This document shows, piece by piece, positions 1 to 9,070 of a DNA stretch of 29,400 bases (position 1 is its first letter; every line of letters starts with the position of its first letter). Source of the DNA: Planctomycetota bacterium (GTDB lineage: Bacteria > Planctomycetota > Phycisphaerae > WQYP01); assembly GCA_021852225.1 (NCBI GenBank), contig JAJZOA010000188.1:1-29400 (forward strand), given 5' to 3'. The position numbers and the translations under genes are program-made. The notes under the pieces are model-generated. The model did no database searches and was not told the DNA's origin. It saw only the letters and a program-made list of their open reading frames with translations.

Positions 1-1000
1 AACGTATATCCCGTCCGCCACGCCCGAAGTGGAAATTTGCCCCGAAATATCACGTCCGGCATTGACAACAATGATGGACACGGCATGGACAATTCCGGAA
101 ATGTCGCCGCCCGCAATCAGGCCGTAATAGTTGGAAGAATTCAGATAACCAATAGATCCGGAAAGTGTAACATTGGCGGAAACATCGCCGCCGGCCGCCT
201 TGATCTGTTGTGTACCGCCCGCGGTAATGGACCCGGCAATGTCGCCAGCCGCGGTGATACTGCCGATGTTGGCCGCTTGTGTGTCAATCGTCGCATTGAT
301 ATTTCCATCCGCATTAATACCGACGGTAATTCCGCCCGGTGCCGTGATCGACCCATCCAGATTCCCCTGGACATTAATCTGCGCGATTGTACTTCCGGCG
401 GAGATGGAGCCGGATCCGGAAATCCCACCGGTTCCCGAAATGGTATTGATATAGCCGCCCGCGGATATGGCGCTGGTGATATTGCCACCCACGCTGATAT
501 CACCGGAGATGTTCCCCTGAGAGGAAATTCCGCCGGAAATATTGCCCGACGCGTTAATGCTGCCGGATATGTTACCCGTCACGCTGACAGCGCCAGTCAT
601 ATCACCGCGTGTCTCAATACCGCCCAGCATTTGGCCGCCAATGGTCACATTGCCGATGTTGCCGCTGGCTGTGATGCTCTGGTAATACCAACTCGTGGTG
701 GCACCAAGATTTCCCGATAGATTGATAGAGCCAATCGCTCCGTCGAGTGCCCAAATCTCATCGCTGGTCGCGGCCGAAACGGCGCCGATGCTGCCCGTAG
801 CGTTAAGGTACGCGCCCGCACCCGCGGTCATATTGCCCATGCTTCCGCCGGAATTCGCCCAAAGCTTTCCCGCCGCGGTCATCGCAGGCATGTAGCCTCC
901 CGTACTGACCGTTAGGTTTCCCGCAGCGTGGTAGCTTGCGATTGTTCCAGCGGAATATAGAGACACATTGGCCGCCGAACCGGTAAACGACAGTTTCACA
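1..1000 (-). repeat. Glycine-rich, solenoid-like coding repeats (G-N-I-S-G-x-I pattern)
   Basis: Over the last 330 or so visible residues of the giant protein, short hydrophobic strands alternate with glycine turns. The clearest stretch is 420-600, with GNISGSINAS, GNISGGISSQ, GNISGDISVG and GNITSAISAG in direct succession, a period of about 10 residues. Further left the pattern is looser (AGDIAGSITA, GGDISGIVHA). The spacing and composition suggest a right-handed beta-helix or similar solenoid. This is inference from pattern; no structure was computed. Confidence 0.7.
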
Positions 1001-4000
1001 CTGGGAAAGCCGCCCGCCAAAGGAGTGTCTGAAACTGAAACGGATGCATTCTGAGCATAGCCAGATACCGACACGCCCACCGAATCGCCATTGATTGACA
1101 CGCTGACCATCGGCTGATTGGGTCCGGACGCGTAGGACGCCGAGGCGCTTACCGAAATGATGTCGCTGCCAGTTACGAATTGGATCGAACCACCGCCCGG
1201 TAACGAAAAATTGGACTGGTTATTATCCGGATGACCGTTCAGACTGTCCTGCGGTGGGGTGCCGACAAATGGCGACTCCGGACCTGAAGGACTTTGAAAC
1301 GCTCCGGGCTGGGACGCTGATGCAACCTTTACCGTCGCGGTGCCCGTTGCGGAAAGCCAATTCGGGCCATAAACCTGATAAGTGAAGCTGTCGGAACCAC
1401 TGAAATCGTAATTCGGTTTGTAATACAGCGTGTCGCCGCTTGCCCAAGCCGTTCCACTTGCCGGCTGATTCGTTATCCGCACATTCGCCGCCCAAATCGG
1501 ATAGCCGTTGGTGTCCAGCAGATTGCCCAATCCGTAGGAACCCGTGGAATTTTCCGTCGTATTCAGGGTGACATTATTCAGCCACGGCTGGGAGTCCTGA
1601 TGCTCCACCGTTACGAAAACCGTTCCCGAGACTGAATCGCCTTTTCCGTCACTAAGTGTATAACCAATTCTATCTGCCCCGCTACTGCTGGAACCCGAAC
1701 CGGTATACTCATCCATCCAAGGCGTATAGGTGATACTCGTGCCGGCGGCACTTGCATCGCCGTATCCGGGACTGGAAGTGATTGTCACAGTCAATCCGGA
1801 CCCGCCGGCCGCCAGCCATGGCAAATTATTGATATAATTGGCTAGATTTATGGTTGTCGACTGGTTTTCCAGCGTCGCCGCGTTAATCGTAGCTGCGGTC
1901 GTCACTTCGCCGGGGTTAACCGTCACGGTTACCAGAATCGGCGCCGATGTAAAGCCCAGCGCATCGGTCACCGTATAAGTGAATTCATCCTTCCCACTGA
2001 AATTATTCCGCGGCGTGTAAACCCACGAACTGCCGGAGGCGGAAAGCGAACCGTCCAGCGGTCCGGCGCTAATGCCTGCCGCCAGCGTTCCTGCACCCGC
2101 ATTGGTATCTGTGACACCCGCCAGGAGATTCGCGGTGGAAATGGTCAACGGCTGATTTTCCGTTGCCGTAAACGTCAACGCGCTCCCCGCGGGCAGTGCT
2201 GCGGAAACGTTGATCGTATAGCTGCCGGATGCCTGCGACTGGCCATTGGAGACCGTGTAATTAAAGCTGTCCGAACCGTAGAACCCTTTGTTGGGCTGGT
2301 AGCTGAATCCACCTGAACCCGAAATAGTCAGTACGCCATCGGCCAGATTAATGGTGGCGGAACTCGCACCAACGGTTACGCCGTTCACGCTGGTAACGGT
2401 ATATGGGGACTGCGTGCCGACGGTGGTGACATTATTTGTTAAATTACCGGAAAGCGCTGTTCCTTCCTGGGTGGAACCGGTGGCGTTTTGCACCTGTAAT
2501 GCGCTGCCGGCATAATCCAGGCTGACATTGGTGGCCGTTGACTGAAGATATTGATTGGCGGCAACGTAACTAAACGTGTCGTTCCCGGAAAAACCAGCAT
2601 CAGGCGTAAATGTGAACGCGCCGGATGACGCGATGCTTAATGCCCCATCAGGCATCGGAATGCTGGAATTACTGGACGTGCTTAGAGTTTGACCGTTGAC
2701 GGACGCAACCATAAGAGTTTGGCCGGTCGGCGCGTTGGCCAGAACATTGCCGGTAATATTTTGACCGGGAGTACCATCAAAAACGGCACTAACGGTTTGC
2801 GGCGGCAACGGGTTTACATCAATGGTGACCACCGCCGGCGCGCTGGTTGCCGCACCACTGCTTAATACATAGCTGAAGGAATCCGTACCCACAAAATTAT
2901 TTGGTGACGTGTAGGAAAATTGACCGTTGCTGTTAAGCGTCACGGTGCCGCCGGCAGTTGTCGGTTGGGATTGCGGACCCGCGGTGTAACCGCCGTAGCC
3001 GCCATAGCCGGGCGGAGGACCGTAATAGCCATAAGCACCGTTGGACAGCCTCGCGGTCAGAGGCAGATTGGAGCCTGAATCCTGCGTGGGAGTCGACAGG
3101 ACATTACCGGTTGCGGCATTGGTGCCGTTGGTGGAAAAAAATTCATTTACCGATTGCGGAAGAGAATTCGTTACGTTAATAGCGACAGTCGCCGGCGCCG
3201 CGGCACCCGCCGAATCCAATGCGGTATAGGAAAATCCATCCGGTCCCTGATAGTCCGCATTCGGAGTGTAGGTAAACTGCCCGCCTGCGGTAATGCTCAC
3301 GGACCCGTGCGCGGTGGACATTGAACTGATGACATAATTGTTGGAACCGTTTGAAAGACTCGCTGTAATTGAATCGCCGTCCGGATCGGAAATATCAGTA
3401 AGCAGATTGCCGGTCAGCGTTCCGTTGCCGGTCGCCATATCGATTGTAAAAGCCTGCGACGTTAATTCCGGCAACTCATTGTAAACATCAATTGACACTG
3501 TTGCAGGCAGACTGTTCACCGCACCATCGTTGAGCGTATAACTGAAGCTGTCTCCGCCCACATAACCCGCGGTCGGCGTATAGGTGAATGTGCCATTGGG
3601 ATTTAAACTCAGATTTCCATGTTGCACCGTGTTATAAACCTGAGCGGTCATCGGGGTGCCATCGGCATTTGTTGCCCCGATCATCACGTTGCCCGAAAGA
3701 GACTGATCATGCAGAAGCTGATAGCTTTGGGGCACTCCCGCCGGCGCGGAATCCGTTACCGTAATGGTGACGGTTGCCGATGTGCTCGTGGAGGTCCCAT
3801 CGCTGACTGCGTAGTTGAACGTATCTGTACCGACAAACCCGGCGTTCGGGGTATACACAAACGAACCGTTTGCCGACAGGGTTACAAAACCGTGGCCGGT
3901 GCCCATGGCACCCGCCGATGCCACGGTCATTGGATCGCCATCTGTATCGTACGCGGTTCCAATCAGGCCCTGCTGGGCTGAAATCGTCAGGGTTTGCCCG

Positions 4001-7000
4001 TGGATGACCGAATAGGAAAGGTTCGCCGCAACCGGCACCGCGTTTACCACGTTAATCGTCACCGTCACCGGCCCGCTGTCCACACCGCTGGAGCTATCAG
4101 CCTGATAAGTAAAGCTGGTGGTGCCGACAAATCCAGTGGCGGGTGAATAGGTAAAAGATCCATCGCTATTCAACACCACACTCCCCGTGGACGGCGCGCT
4201 ATCCAGCACCGCGGTGAGTGTTGAACCATCGGTGGTCCAGTCGTCGCGCAATACACCAAGCGCGACACCTGCAATAAGATTTTGATTCAGCCCTGTCCGG
4301 TAGGTCAGCGGATTGGTAATAACCGTTTGCGAACTGACCGTAATGCTCACGGTCGCAGCGTTGCTGGTTCCCGCCGCGTCTGAAATGTCATACATGAAAC
4401 TGTCGGAACCGGTGTAACCAGACTGGGGCGTGTAAGTGTACGCACCGTTGGTATTTAATGCCAATGTACCATGTGAAGGCGCATAAAGCAGATTCGCGCT
4501 TAAGGTATATCCGCCCGCGCCGGTTGCCAGGCTCAGCAGGCCCGCACCTGAAGGTACAGTCAGTGTGGTATTCTCTTTAACCGTTACGCTGCTATTGGCG
4601 GCGGTTGGCGGCATGCCGGCAACCGTGATGGCGGCGGTTACCGGCGAACTTGTACCGGTGCCATCCGACACGGTATAGGTGAACGAATCAGTACCCGTGA
4701 AGCCGGGCGCGGGCGTATAGCTGAATGTTCCATTGGAGTTAAATGTCAGGCTTCCGTCTGTCGTGCCGCTTACAAGATTTACGGACATCGGAAGATTCTG
4801 CGGGTCCGTTGCATAAGCCAGAACACCGTCAACGGTTTCATTCAATGTCTGCCCCTCACCGGTGCTATAGGATGGCGGGGTTGTAACCGGCGGCAACGCC
4901 ACGGGCAGCACGTTTATTGTGGCAGTTGCGGTAACGGAACTGTTTCCATCACTTACCGAATAGGTAAAGCTATCTGATCCAAAATACCCTGCCGTTGGCG
5001 TATAGGTAAATGTTCCGTTGGAATTAAAGGCCAGGGTACCGCTATTCGTCGATTGAAGAAGCGTGGCGTTCAATGGGTCGCCGTCCGAGTCAGTTGCGGA
5101 TGCCAATATTCCCGGCGACGCGTTAAGGGTTGAGTTCTCATAGACGGAATAGGTCTGACCAGTTGCCTGCGGCGGCGAATCCTGTACAGCAATATCAACC
5201 AATATCGGCGCGCTGGTCGTGGCTCCGTCAGAGGCGGAATAGGTGAAACTGTCTGTTCCAACAAATCCATTATTCGGCACATATGTAAACGATCCATCGG
5301 CATTAAACGACAACCAGCCGTGACCAGCGCTGTTCACCAGTTGCGCAGTCAAGACTCCACCGGAGGGACTTGAATCCGACGCCAATACACCATCCGCCGC
5401 ATTGACTACGAGCGTCTGATTATGCTCAACCGAATAATTTACCGCCTGACCAATCGGCGAAGCCGCCACAACGTTGATCAGCACTGTCGCCGTGTTGCTC
5501 GTCAGCGAGCCGCAAGTTACGTTGTAGCTGAATTGATCTGTTCCGGAAAAGCCGTTGTACGGAGTGTAAGTGAAGGAACCGTCCGAATTCAACGTCAGGC
5601 TGCCGTCCATTGGGTAACCAACCGCCTGAGCCGTGATCGCGGTGCCCGGTACCGGATTTCCAATTCCCGCCAGAAGACCGGATGCCGCTCCGATATTGAG
5701 AGTGTCCCCCGGTGAAACAACGTAATTCTCCACGGGCGCAACAATCGTTTGCCCGGTAATATCCAGCGTCACTGTAGCGGTGTTGCTTTGCTTGACTCCG
5801 TTGGAAACAAAATATGTGAATGAATCCGACCCGAAATAACCTTGGTCAGGTGTGTAAATAAAGGAACCGTCTGAATTTATTGTAACCGAACCATGACCAG
5901 TCGCGGTCGTTACAGTCGATCCCCCATCCACCTCCAGCGGTGAATTTGCCGAATCCGACGCCGCCGTCAGCAATCCATCGCCAGCGCCAATGTTTAATAC
6001 AGTTCCCTCAACCAGTGTATAGGTCATGTCCGCCGCTGCAGGCAGGCCCGCCGTCACGTTCAGTGTCAACGTTGCATAGCTGGTTGACGCACCATCCGTT
6101 ATGCCGAATTCAACGCTGTCGGTACCTGTGAAATCATTGGCCGGCGTATAGGTGAATGCACCAGTGCCCTGGATCGAGATCCGGCCACCATCGTATGTTG
6201 TGGAATTAACCGGTACCACCGTAAGCACATCGCCGTCCGCGTCGGAGGCGGCCGAAAGCAGCCCCTCCAGGTCTGAAACATTCAAAGTTTGGCCGGCGGC
6301 AACAGAATAATACACATTCTGCACGACTGGCGCGGCGTTGGTCACAACAAAATTCACCAGCGCCGTCCAGCTTTTTGTTCCATCGGAAGCCTGATACGTG
6401 AATGAATCCGTCCCAACGTATCCCGGCTTTGGAGTATACACAAACGTACCATCCGGGTTCAGCGTTAGCGCGCCGTTTCCAGGCTGCGTCACAGCCGTCG
6501 CGGTCAGCGGCAGGCCGTTGGGATCCACCGCTCCTGCCAGCACCCCCTGCGCCGGATCGGTAACGCTCAAGGTTGAATCGTGCGCAGCGTAATAGGTCTG
6601 ATTCTGAATTTGCGGTGTGCCCGTGGCAAGCACCGTCAGATTAGCCGTTCCCGTCACGACGTCGCCCCGGCCATCGGAAACGGAATACGAAAACGTGTCC
6701 GGCCCGGTGGTATTTCCCGCGTAATATGTGAAGCTGCCATCCGAATTTACGCTTATACTGCCATTTTCCGGGGAACCAACCAAAGCCGCCGTCAGAGTTG
6801 CTCCGCTGGGACCTGTTGCACCGCTTAACAATCCGCTACCCGCCGTCACAGAAAGCTGTTGGCCCTCGTACCCGGAATACCGGTGCGGTTGAAGGGTGAT
6901 TGGACTTGGCGCAGCGGCGGCTGTAGTCACTGTGGCGGGCACCGAGTATGCCGATAGACCGAAAGAGTTGTATGCCGCGACAATAAAGCTGTAATTCGTA

Positions 7001-8247
7001 TCCGCGGAAAGACTGCCGATCGTGTATGTCGTCGCAGAAGCGGGAGCCGTTCCCACCGCGATATAAGCCCCGCCTCCCACAGCTTCCTGAATATCAAATC
7101 CGCTGATGTTGCTTCCGCTGTCCGACCAGGAAACTGCCACAGCGTTATCGCCGGAGGCGCTGGCCAAAACGCTGGTCGGCACCGCCGGAACCGGCGCCGT
7201 CGCAGTGGTAACCGCAACCGAATTGGAAGCAGAGGAAACTCCGCCCGCATCTGTTGCCTCCACTACAAACGTATACGCAGTGCCAGCAAGCAAATTATCC
7301 ACGGTAAATTGAGTTTGGGTCGCCTGCGTCGCCCCAACCTCTGCGAAATGGACGCCATCCACCGATTGTTCAATCACATATCCGGCCACATTTGTATCAG
7401 AAACGCCCCGCCACGTCAGGTGAGTGGAATCGTAAGTAATCTGTGAAGCGGCAAGCGAACCTGGAGCAGCGGAAACCTGACCCACCGTCAATGTATTCGA
7501 GAAATAGGAACCGTCGTCATCCGTAGCCGATGCCGTAATATTGTACGATTGCCCCGCCGCCGCATATTGGTGTGACATGCTCGTCGGATTGCCCGTCACA
7601 TTGGTTACGGACGTATCGCCCCAGTTGATCTGCCAGGACGAAATTGCATCTGAATCAGGATCAGAAGCGTACAGCGCTGAAAGACTTAGGTCATACGACG
7701 CCCCATCGAGGAAGGTCGAAGGGCCGGAGATATTGACAGATGGCGCAACCGCGCTAACCGTCGCAACGCCGTCACCGGTGCTTGTCCCACTCGGACCGCT
7801 GACCGTCACCGCGGTTGAATAGTTTCCGGAATCCAGCCAGGCGTGCGCGGCAGTGACATCAAATCCGCCATTAGGGTCAGTCGTAATCTGACCGCTGGAA
7901 TTATTGCCATCGCCCCAAGCCACGTTGGCTGAATAATTCGCTGGCGTTGTGCCCGTCTGACTGTCCGTGAACCGGGCCACCACAATTGCGGAGGTTGTAC
8001 CTTCATATACGGAAAAATTATCCGGCGTCACCGATATGGTTGAAGAAAGCATGATGCGCGGCTCAAGCTGCTCAAACATAAGTCCGGCGCGCGGCCGTGA
8101 ACGGACTCGCAACTCGCCCGATACATGGCTTGAATTCCATACTATGTCGCGTAACCATGGCAAGCCTCCCCATGACCAGCGAAGCGCTGCGAGAAACCTG
8201 TGGACCGGATTACGGACCGATTTTGCCTGCTTGCGATTTGCCACCAT
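1..8247 (-). CDS. Giant LEPR-xLL surface protein with PKD, FN3, cadherin/Ig-like repeats and a glycine-rich solenoid tail (C-terminus beyond left edge)
   Basis: One minus-strand frame stays open from a TAA at 8400-8398 to position 1. I start it at ATG 8247, which has AAAGGAA 9 nt upstream; the alternatives, GTG 8340 and ATG 8079, have poorer ribosome sites. At least 2749 residues are present. In order: a basic N-terminus; LEPRIMLSS at residues 61-69, matching the planctomycete LEPR-xLL motif that marks large exported proteins; two PKD-like domains at about 70-250 (AWGDGNN; SWQINWGD); two fibronectin III-like domains at about 257-441; about 19 Ig/cadherin-like units of 95-115 residues to about 2310, each with a core like GTFTYTPNAGFVGTDSFTY; a linker; then a Gly/Ser/Ile solenoid-like region from about 2416 to the edge. 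There is no classic signal peptide. I infer an exported structural or adhesive surface protein. The end and any anchor are not visible. Confidence 0.93.
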   Translation of the reverse strand, partial: MVANRKQAKSVRNPVHRFLAALRWSWGGLPWLRDIVWNSSHVSGELRVRSRPRAGLMFEQLEPRIMLSSTISVTPDNFSVYEGTTSAIVVARFTDSQTGTTPANYSANVAWGDGNNSSGQITTDPNGGFDVTAAHAWLDSGNYSTAVTVSGPSGTSTGDGVATVSAVAPSVNISGPSTFLDGASYDLSLSALYASDPDSDAISSWQINWGDTSVTNVTGNPTSMSHQYAAAGQSYNITASATDDDGSYFSNTLTVGQVSAAPGSLAASQITYDSTHLTWRGVSDTNVAGYVIEQSVDGVHFAEVGATQATQTQFTVDNLLAGTAYTFVVEATDAGGVSSASNSVAVTTATAPVPAVPTSVLASASGDNAVAVSWSDSGSNISGFDIQEAVGGGAYIAVGTAPASATTYTIGSLSADTNYSFIVAAYNSFGLSAYSVPATVTTAAAAPSPITLQPHRYSGYEGQQLSVTAGSGLLSGATGPSGATLTAALVGSPENGSISVNSDGSFTYYAGNTTGPDTFSYSVSDGRGDVVTGTANLTVLATGTPQIQNQTYYAAHDSTLSVTDPAQGVLAGAVDPNGLPLTATAVTQPGNGALTLNPDGTFVYTPKPGYVGTDSFTYQASDGTKSWTALVNFVVTNAAPVVQNVYYSVAAGQTLNVSDLEGLLSAASDADGDVLTVVPVNSTTYDGGRISIQGTGAFTYTPANDFTGTDSVEFGITDGASTSYATLTLNVTAGLPAAADMTYTLVEGTVLNIGAGDGLLTAASDSANSPLEVDGGSTVTTATGHGSVTINSDGSFIYTPDQGYFGSDSFTYFVSNGVKQSNTATVTLDITGQTIVAPVENYVVSPGDTLNIGAASGLLAGIGNPVPGTAITAQAVGYPMDGSLTLNSDGSFTYTPYNGFSGTDQFSYNVTCGSLTSNTATVLINVVAASPIGQAVNYSVEHNQTLVVNAADGVLASDSSPSGGVLTAQLVNSAGHGWLSFNADGSFTYVPNNGFVGTDSFTYSASDGATTSAPILVDIAVQDSPPQATGQTYSVYENSTLNASPGILASATDSDGDPLNATLLQSTNSGTLAFNSNGTFTYTPTAGYFGSDSFTYSVSDGNSSVTATATINVLPVALPPVTTPPSYSTGEGQTLNETVDGVLAYATDPQNLPMSVNLVSGTTDGSLTFNSNGTFSYTPAPGFTGTDSFTYTVSDGTGTSSPVTAAITVAGMPPTAANSSVTVKENTTLTVPSGAGLLSLATGAGGYTLSANLLYAPSHGTLALNTNGAYTYTPQSGYTGSDSFMYDISDAAGTSNAATVSITVSSQTVITNPLTYRTGLNQNLIAGVALGVLRDDWTTDGSTLTAVLDSAPSTGSVVLNSDGSFTYSPATGFVGTTSFTYQADSSSGVDSGPVTVTINVVNAVPVAANLSYSVIHGQTLTISAQQGLIGTAYDTDGDPMTVASAGAMGTGHGFVTLSANGSFVYTPNAGFVGTDTFNYAVSDGTSTSTSATVTITVTDSAPAGVPQSYQLLHDQSLSGNVMIGATNADGTPMTAQVYNTVQHGNLSLNPNGTFTYTPTAGYVGGDSFSYTLNDGAVNSLPATVSIDVYNELPELTSQAFTIDMATGNGTLTGNLLTDISDPDGDSITASLSNGSNNYVISSMSTAHGSVSITAGGQFTYTPNADYQGPDGFSYTALDSAGAAAPATVAINVTNSLPQSVNEFFSTNGTNAATGNVLSTPTQDSGSNLPLTARLSNGAYGYYGPPPGYGGYGGYTAGPQSQPTTAGGTVTLNSNGQFSYTSPNNFVGTDSFSYVLSSGAATSAPAVVTIDVNPLPPQTVSAVFDGTPGQNITGNVLANAPTGQTLMVASVNGQTLSTSSNSSIPMPDGALSIASSGAFTFTPDAGFSGNDTFSYVAANQYLQSTATNVSLDYAGSALQVQNATGSTQEGTALSGNLTNNVTTVGTQSPYTVTSVNGVTVGASSATINLADGVLTISGSGGFSYQPNKGFYGSDSFNYTVSNGQSQASGSYTINVSAALPAGSALTFTATENQPLTISTANLLAGVTDTNAGAGTLAAGISAGPLDGSLSASGSSWVYTPRNNFSGKDEFTYTVTDALGFTSAPILVTVTVNPGEVTTAATINAATLENQSTTINLANYINNLPWLAAGGSGLTVTITSSPGYGDASAAGTSITYTPWMDEYTGSGSSSSGADRIGYTLSDGKGDSVSGTVFVTVEHQDSQPWLNNVTLNTTENSTGSYGLGNLLDTNGYPIWAANVRITNQPASGTAWASGDTLYYKPNYDFSGSDSFTYQVYGPNWLSATGTATVKVASASQPGAFQSPSGPESPFVGTPPQDSLNGHPDNNQSNFSLPGGGSIQFVTGSDIISVSASASYASGPNQPMVSVSINGDSVGVSVSGYAQNASVSVSDTPLAGGFPSVKLSFTGSAANVSLYSAGTIASYHAAGNLTVSTGGYMPAMTAAGKLWANSGGSMGNMTAGAGAYLNATGSIGAVSAATSDEIWALDGAIGSINLSGNLGATTSWYYQSITASGNIGNVTIGGQMLGGIETRGDMTGAVSVTGNISGSINASGNISGGISSQGNISGDISVGGNITSAISAGGYINTISGTGGISGSGSISAGSTIAQINVQGNLDGSITAPGGITVGINADGNINATIDTQAANIGSITAAGDIAGSITAGGTQQIKAAGGDVSANVTLSGSIGYLNSSNYYGLIAGGDISGIVHAVSIIVVNAGRDISGQISTSGVADGIYV
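1330..6890 (-). repeat. About 19 tandem cadherin/Ig-like (VCBS/Big-type) coding repeats
   Basis: Units of roughly 280-345 bp in the giant gene, each ending in a core of the form G-x-F-x-Y-T-P-x-x-G-[FY]-x-G-x-D-S-F-x-Y. On the plus strand the cores fall near 6720, 6430, 6145, 5850, 5560, 5275, 4995, 4715, 4430, 4140, 3850, 3575, 3255, 2910, 2600, 2300, 2010, 1710 and 1420. Units differ clearly at DNA level, so this is an old array rather than a recent amplification. The last units, near 1710 and 1420, are the most divergent. Domains of this type form beta-sandwich stalks in bacterial surface proteins and often bind calcium. Confidence 0.88.
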
Positions 8248-8411
8248 CGGACGGAATTCCTTTCCCCGGGCCCCGAACGCCTGTACCAGCGCGCTGGGGG
8301 AAAGACCACATCGATCAATCACGGCTCTCAAACCATCCACAAAAAATTTTCTCGGCTTGGTCAGGCCAATTACAGATGCATGGCCGCCCAAAGCGTTTTA
8401 GAAGTTCGCGA

Positions 8412-8441
8412 ATAATAATCGCATCTAAATCAATCTGTCAA
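8412..8441 (-). promoter_or_regulatory. Probable sigma-70 type promoter of the giant surface-protein gene
   Basis: Read on the minus strand, a perfect TTGACA (8441-8436) is followed after 18 nt by TATTAT (8417-8412). Transcription would start near 8405, leaving a leader of about 160 nt before ATG 8247. Confidence 0.5.
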
Positions 8442-8477
8442 GTAAAATTCCACATCGTGTACAAATTTAGCGCATAA

Positions 8478-8929
8478 TTGGAAGTTTCGATACCGCAGAC
8501 TGCAAGATTCAATCGATTCAGTGATTTGCTTGATAAAGGGCCTGTCCGCGATCCATTTATTCAGCTTTTTGTTCCGGCTGCGATTGGGTTCTTAAAGATT
8601 TGTCGCCGCGTGGAAGTCCTGGTGCCCTGCACACCGGCACATGTTGTTCGTTGTCTTTCGCAGACTTCGCACAAAAATTATCGCGGCGAATCAGTTAAAC
8701 CCGCAGTCATGCGTGCAACAATTTGCTCACGATTGTCGCTTACCGGACAGGCATCGCAATCCCGGTACGCCAGGAGCTGACCATCTGTATTTAGGTCACA
8801 GTAGTTGGCAGTTTTATTTAAAGCAACTCACCCCGCCCTCGCGAAATATTAATCAATTTCCTACCTGCGGGGCGCACGGTTCAACCAACGCGTTTCCACG
8901 CCCGCTTTCGCCAAGATTCCGGAACAAAG
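8478..8929. other. Intergenic stretch without a recognisable gene
   Basis: This lies between the two divergent promoters. Short open frames exist on both strands, but none has a recognisable protein pattern or a convincing ribosome site with supporting context. I see no tRNA, strong hairpin or repeat here. It may hold operators for the divergent genes. Confidence 0.5.
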
Positions 8930-8957
8930 TTGACAAAATACTTTATCTTATTATAAT
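8930..8957 (+). promoter_or_regulatory. Consensus sigma-70 promoter of the sugar isomerase gene
   Basis: A perfect TTGACA (8930-8935) and a perfect TATAAT (8952-8957) are separated by 16 nt, in an AT-rich patch that stands out from its surroundings. Transcription would start near 8964, giving a 5' leader of about 107 nt before the ATG at 9071. Confidence 0.75.
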
Positions 8958-9070
8958 TTTTTTCGGTCCTTTTGGGCAGCTGCGTCCATCTCGCAATGCC
9001 CAATAGGACGAATATATTTTCGGCGGCGGTGCCATTACCCATGCGGCGGCATTGATAACGGAGTTTAATC

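Noticed and set aside
37..720. Open frame of 227 codons on the plus strand
   Set aside because: It is antisense to the well-supported giant gene and its Asn/Gly/Arg-rich product mirrors the glycine repeats on the other strand.
1330..6890. CRISPR array or DNA-level tandem repeat
   Set aside because: The periodicity of about 290 bp is at protein level, in one reading frame, and the DNA units are divergent.
8641..9006. Open frame of 121 codons in the divergent intergenic region
   Set aside because: The product is unrecognisable and the frame runs across the consensus promoter at 8930-8957.
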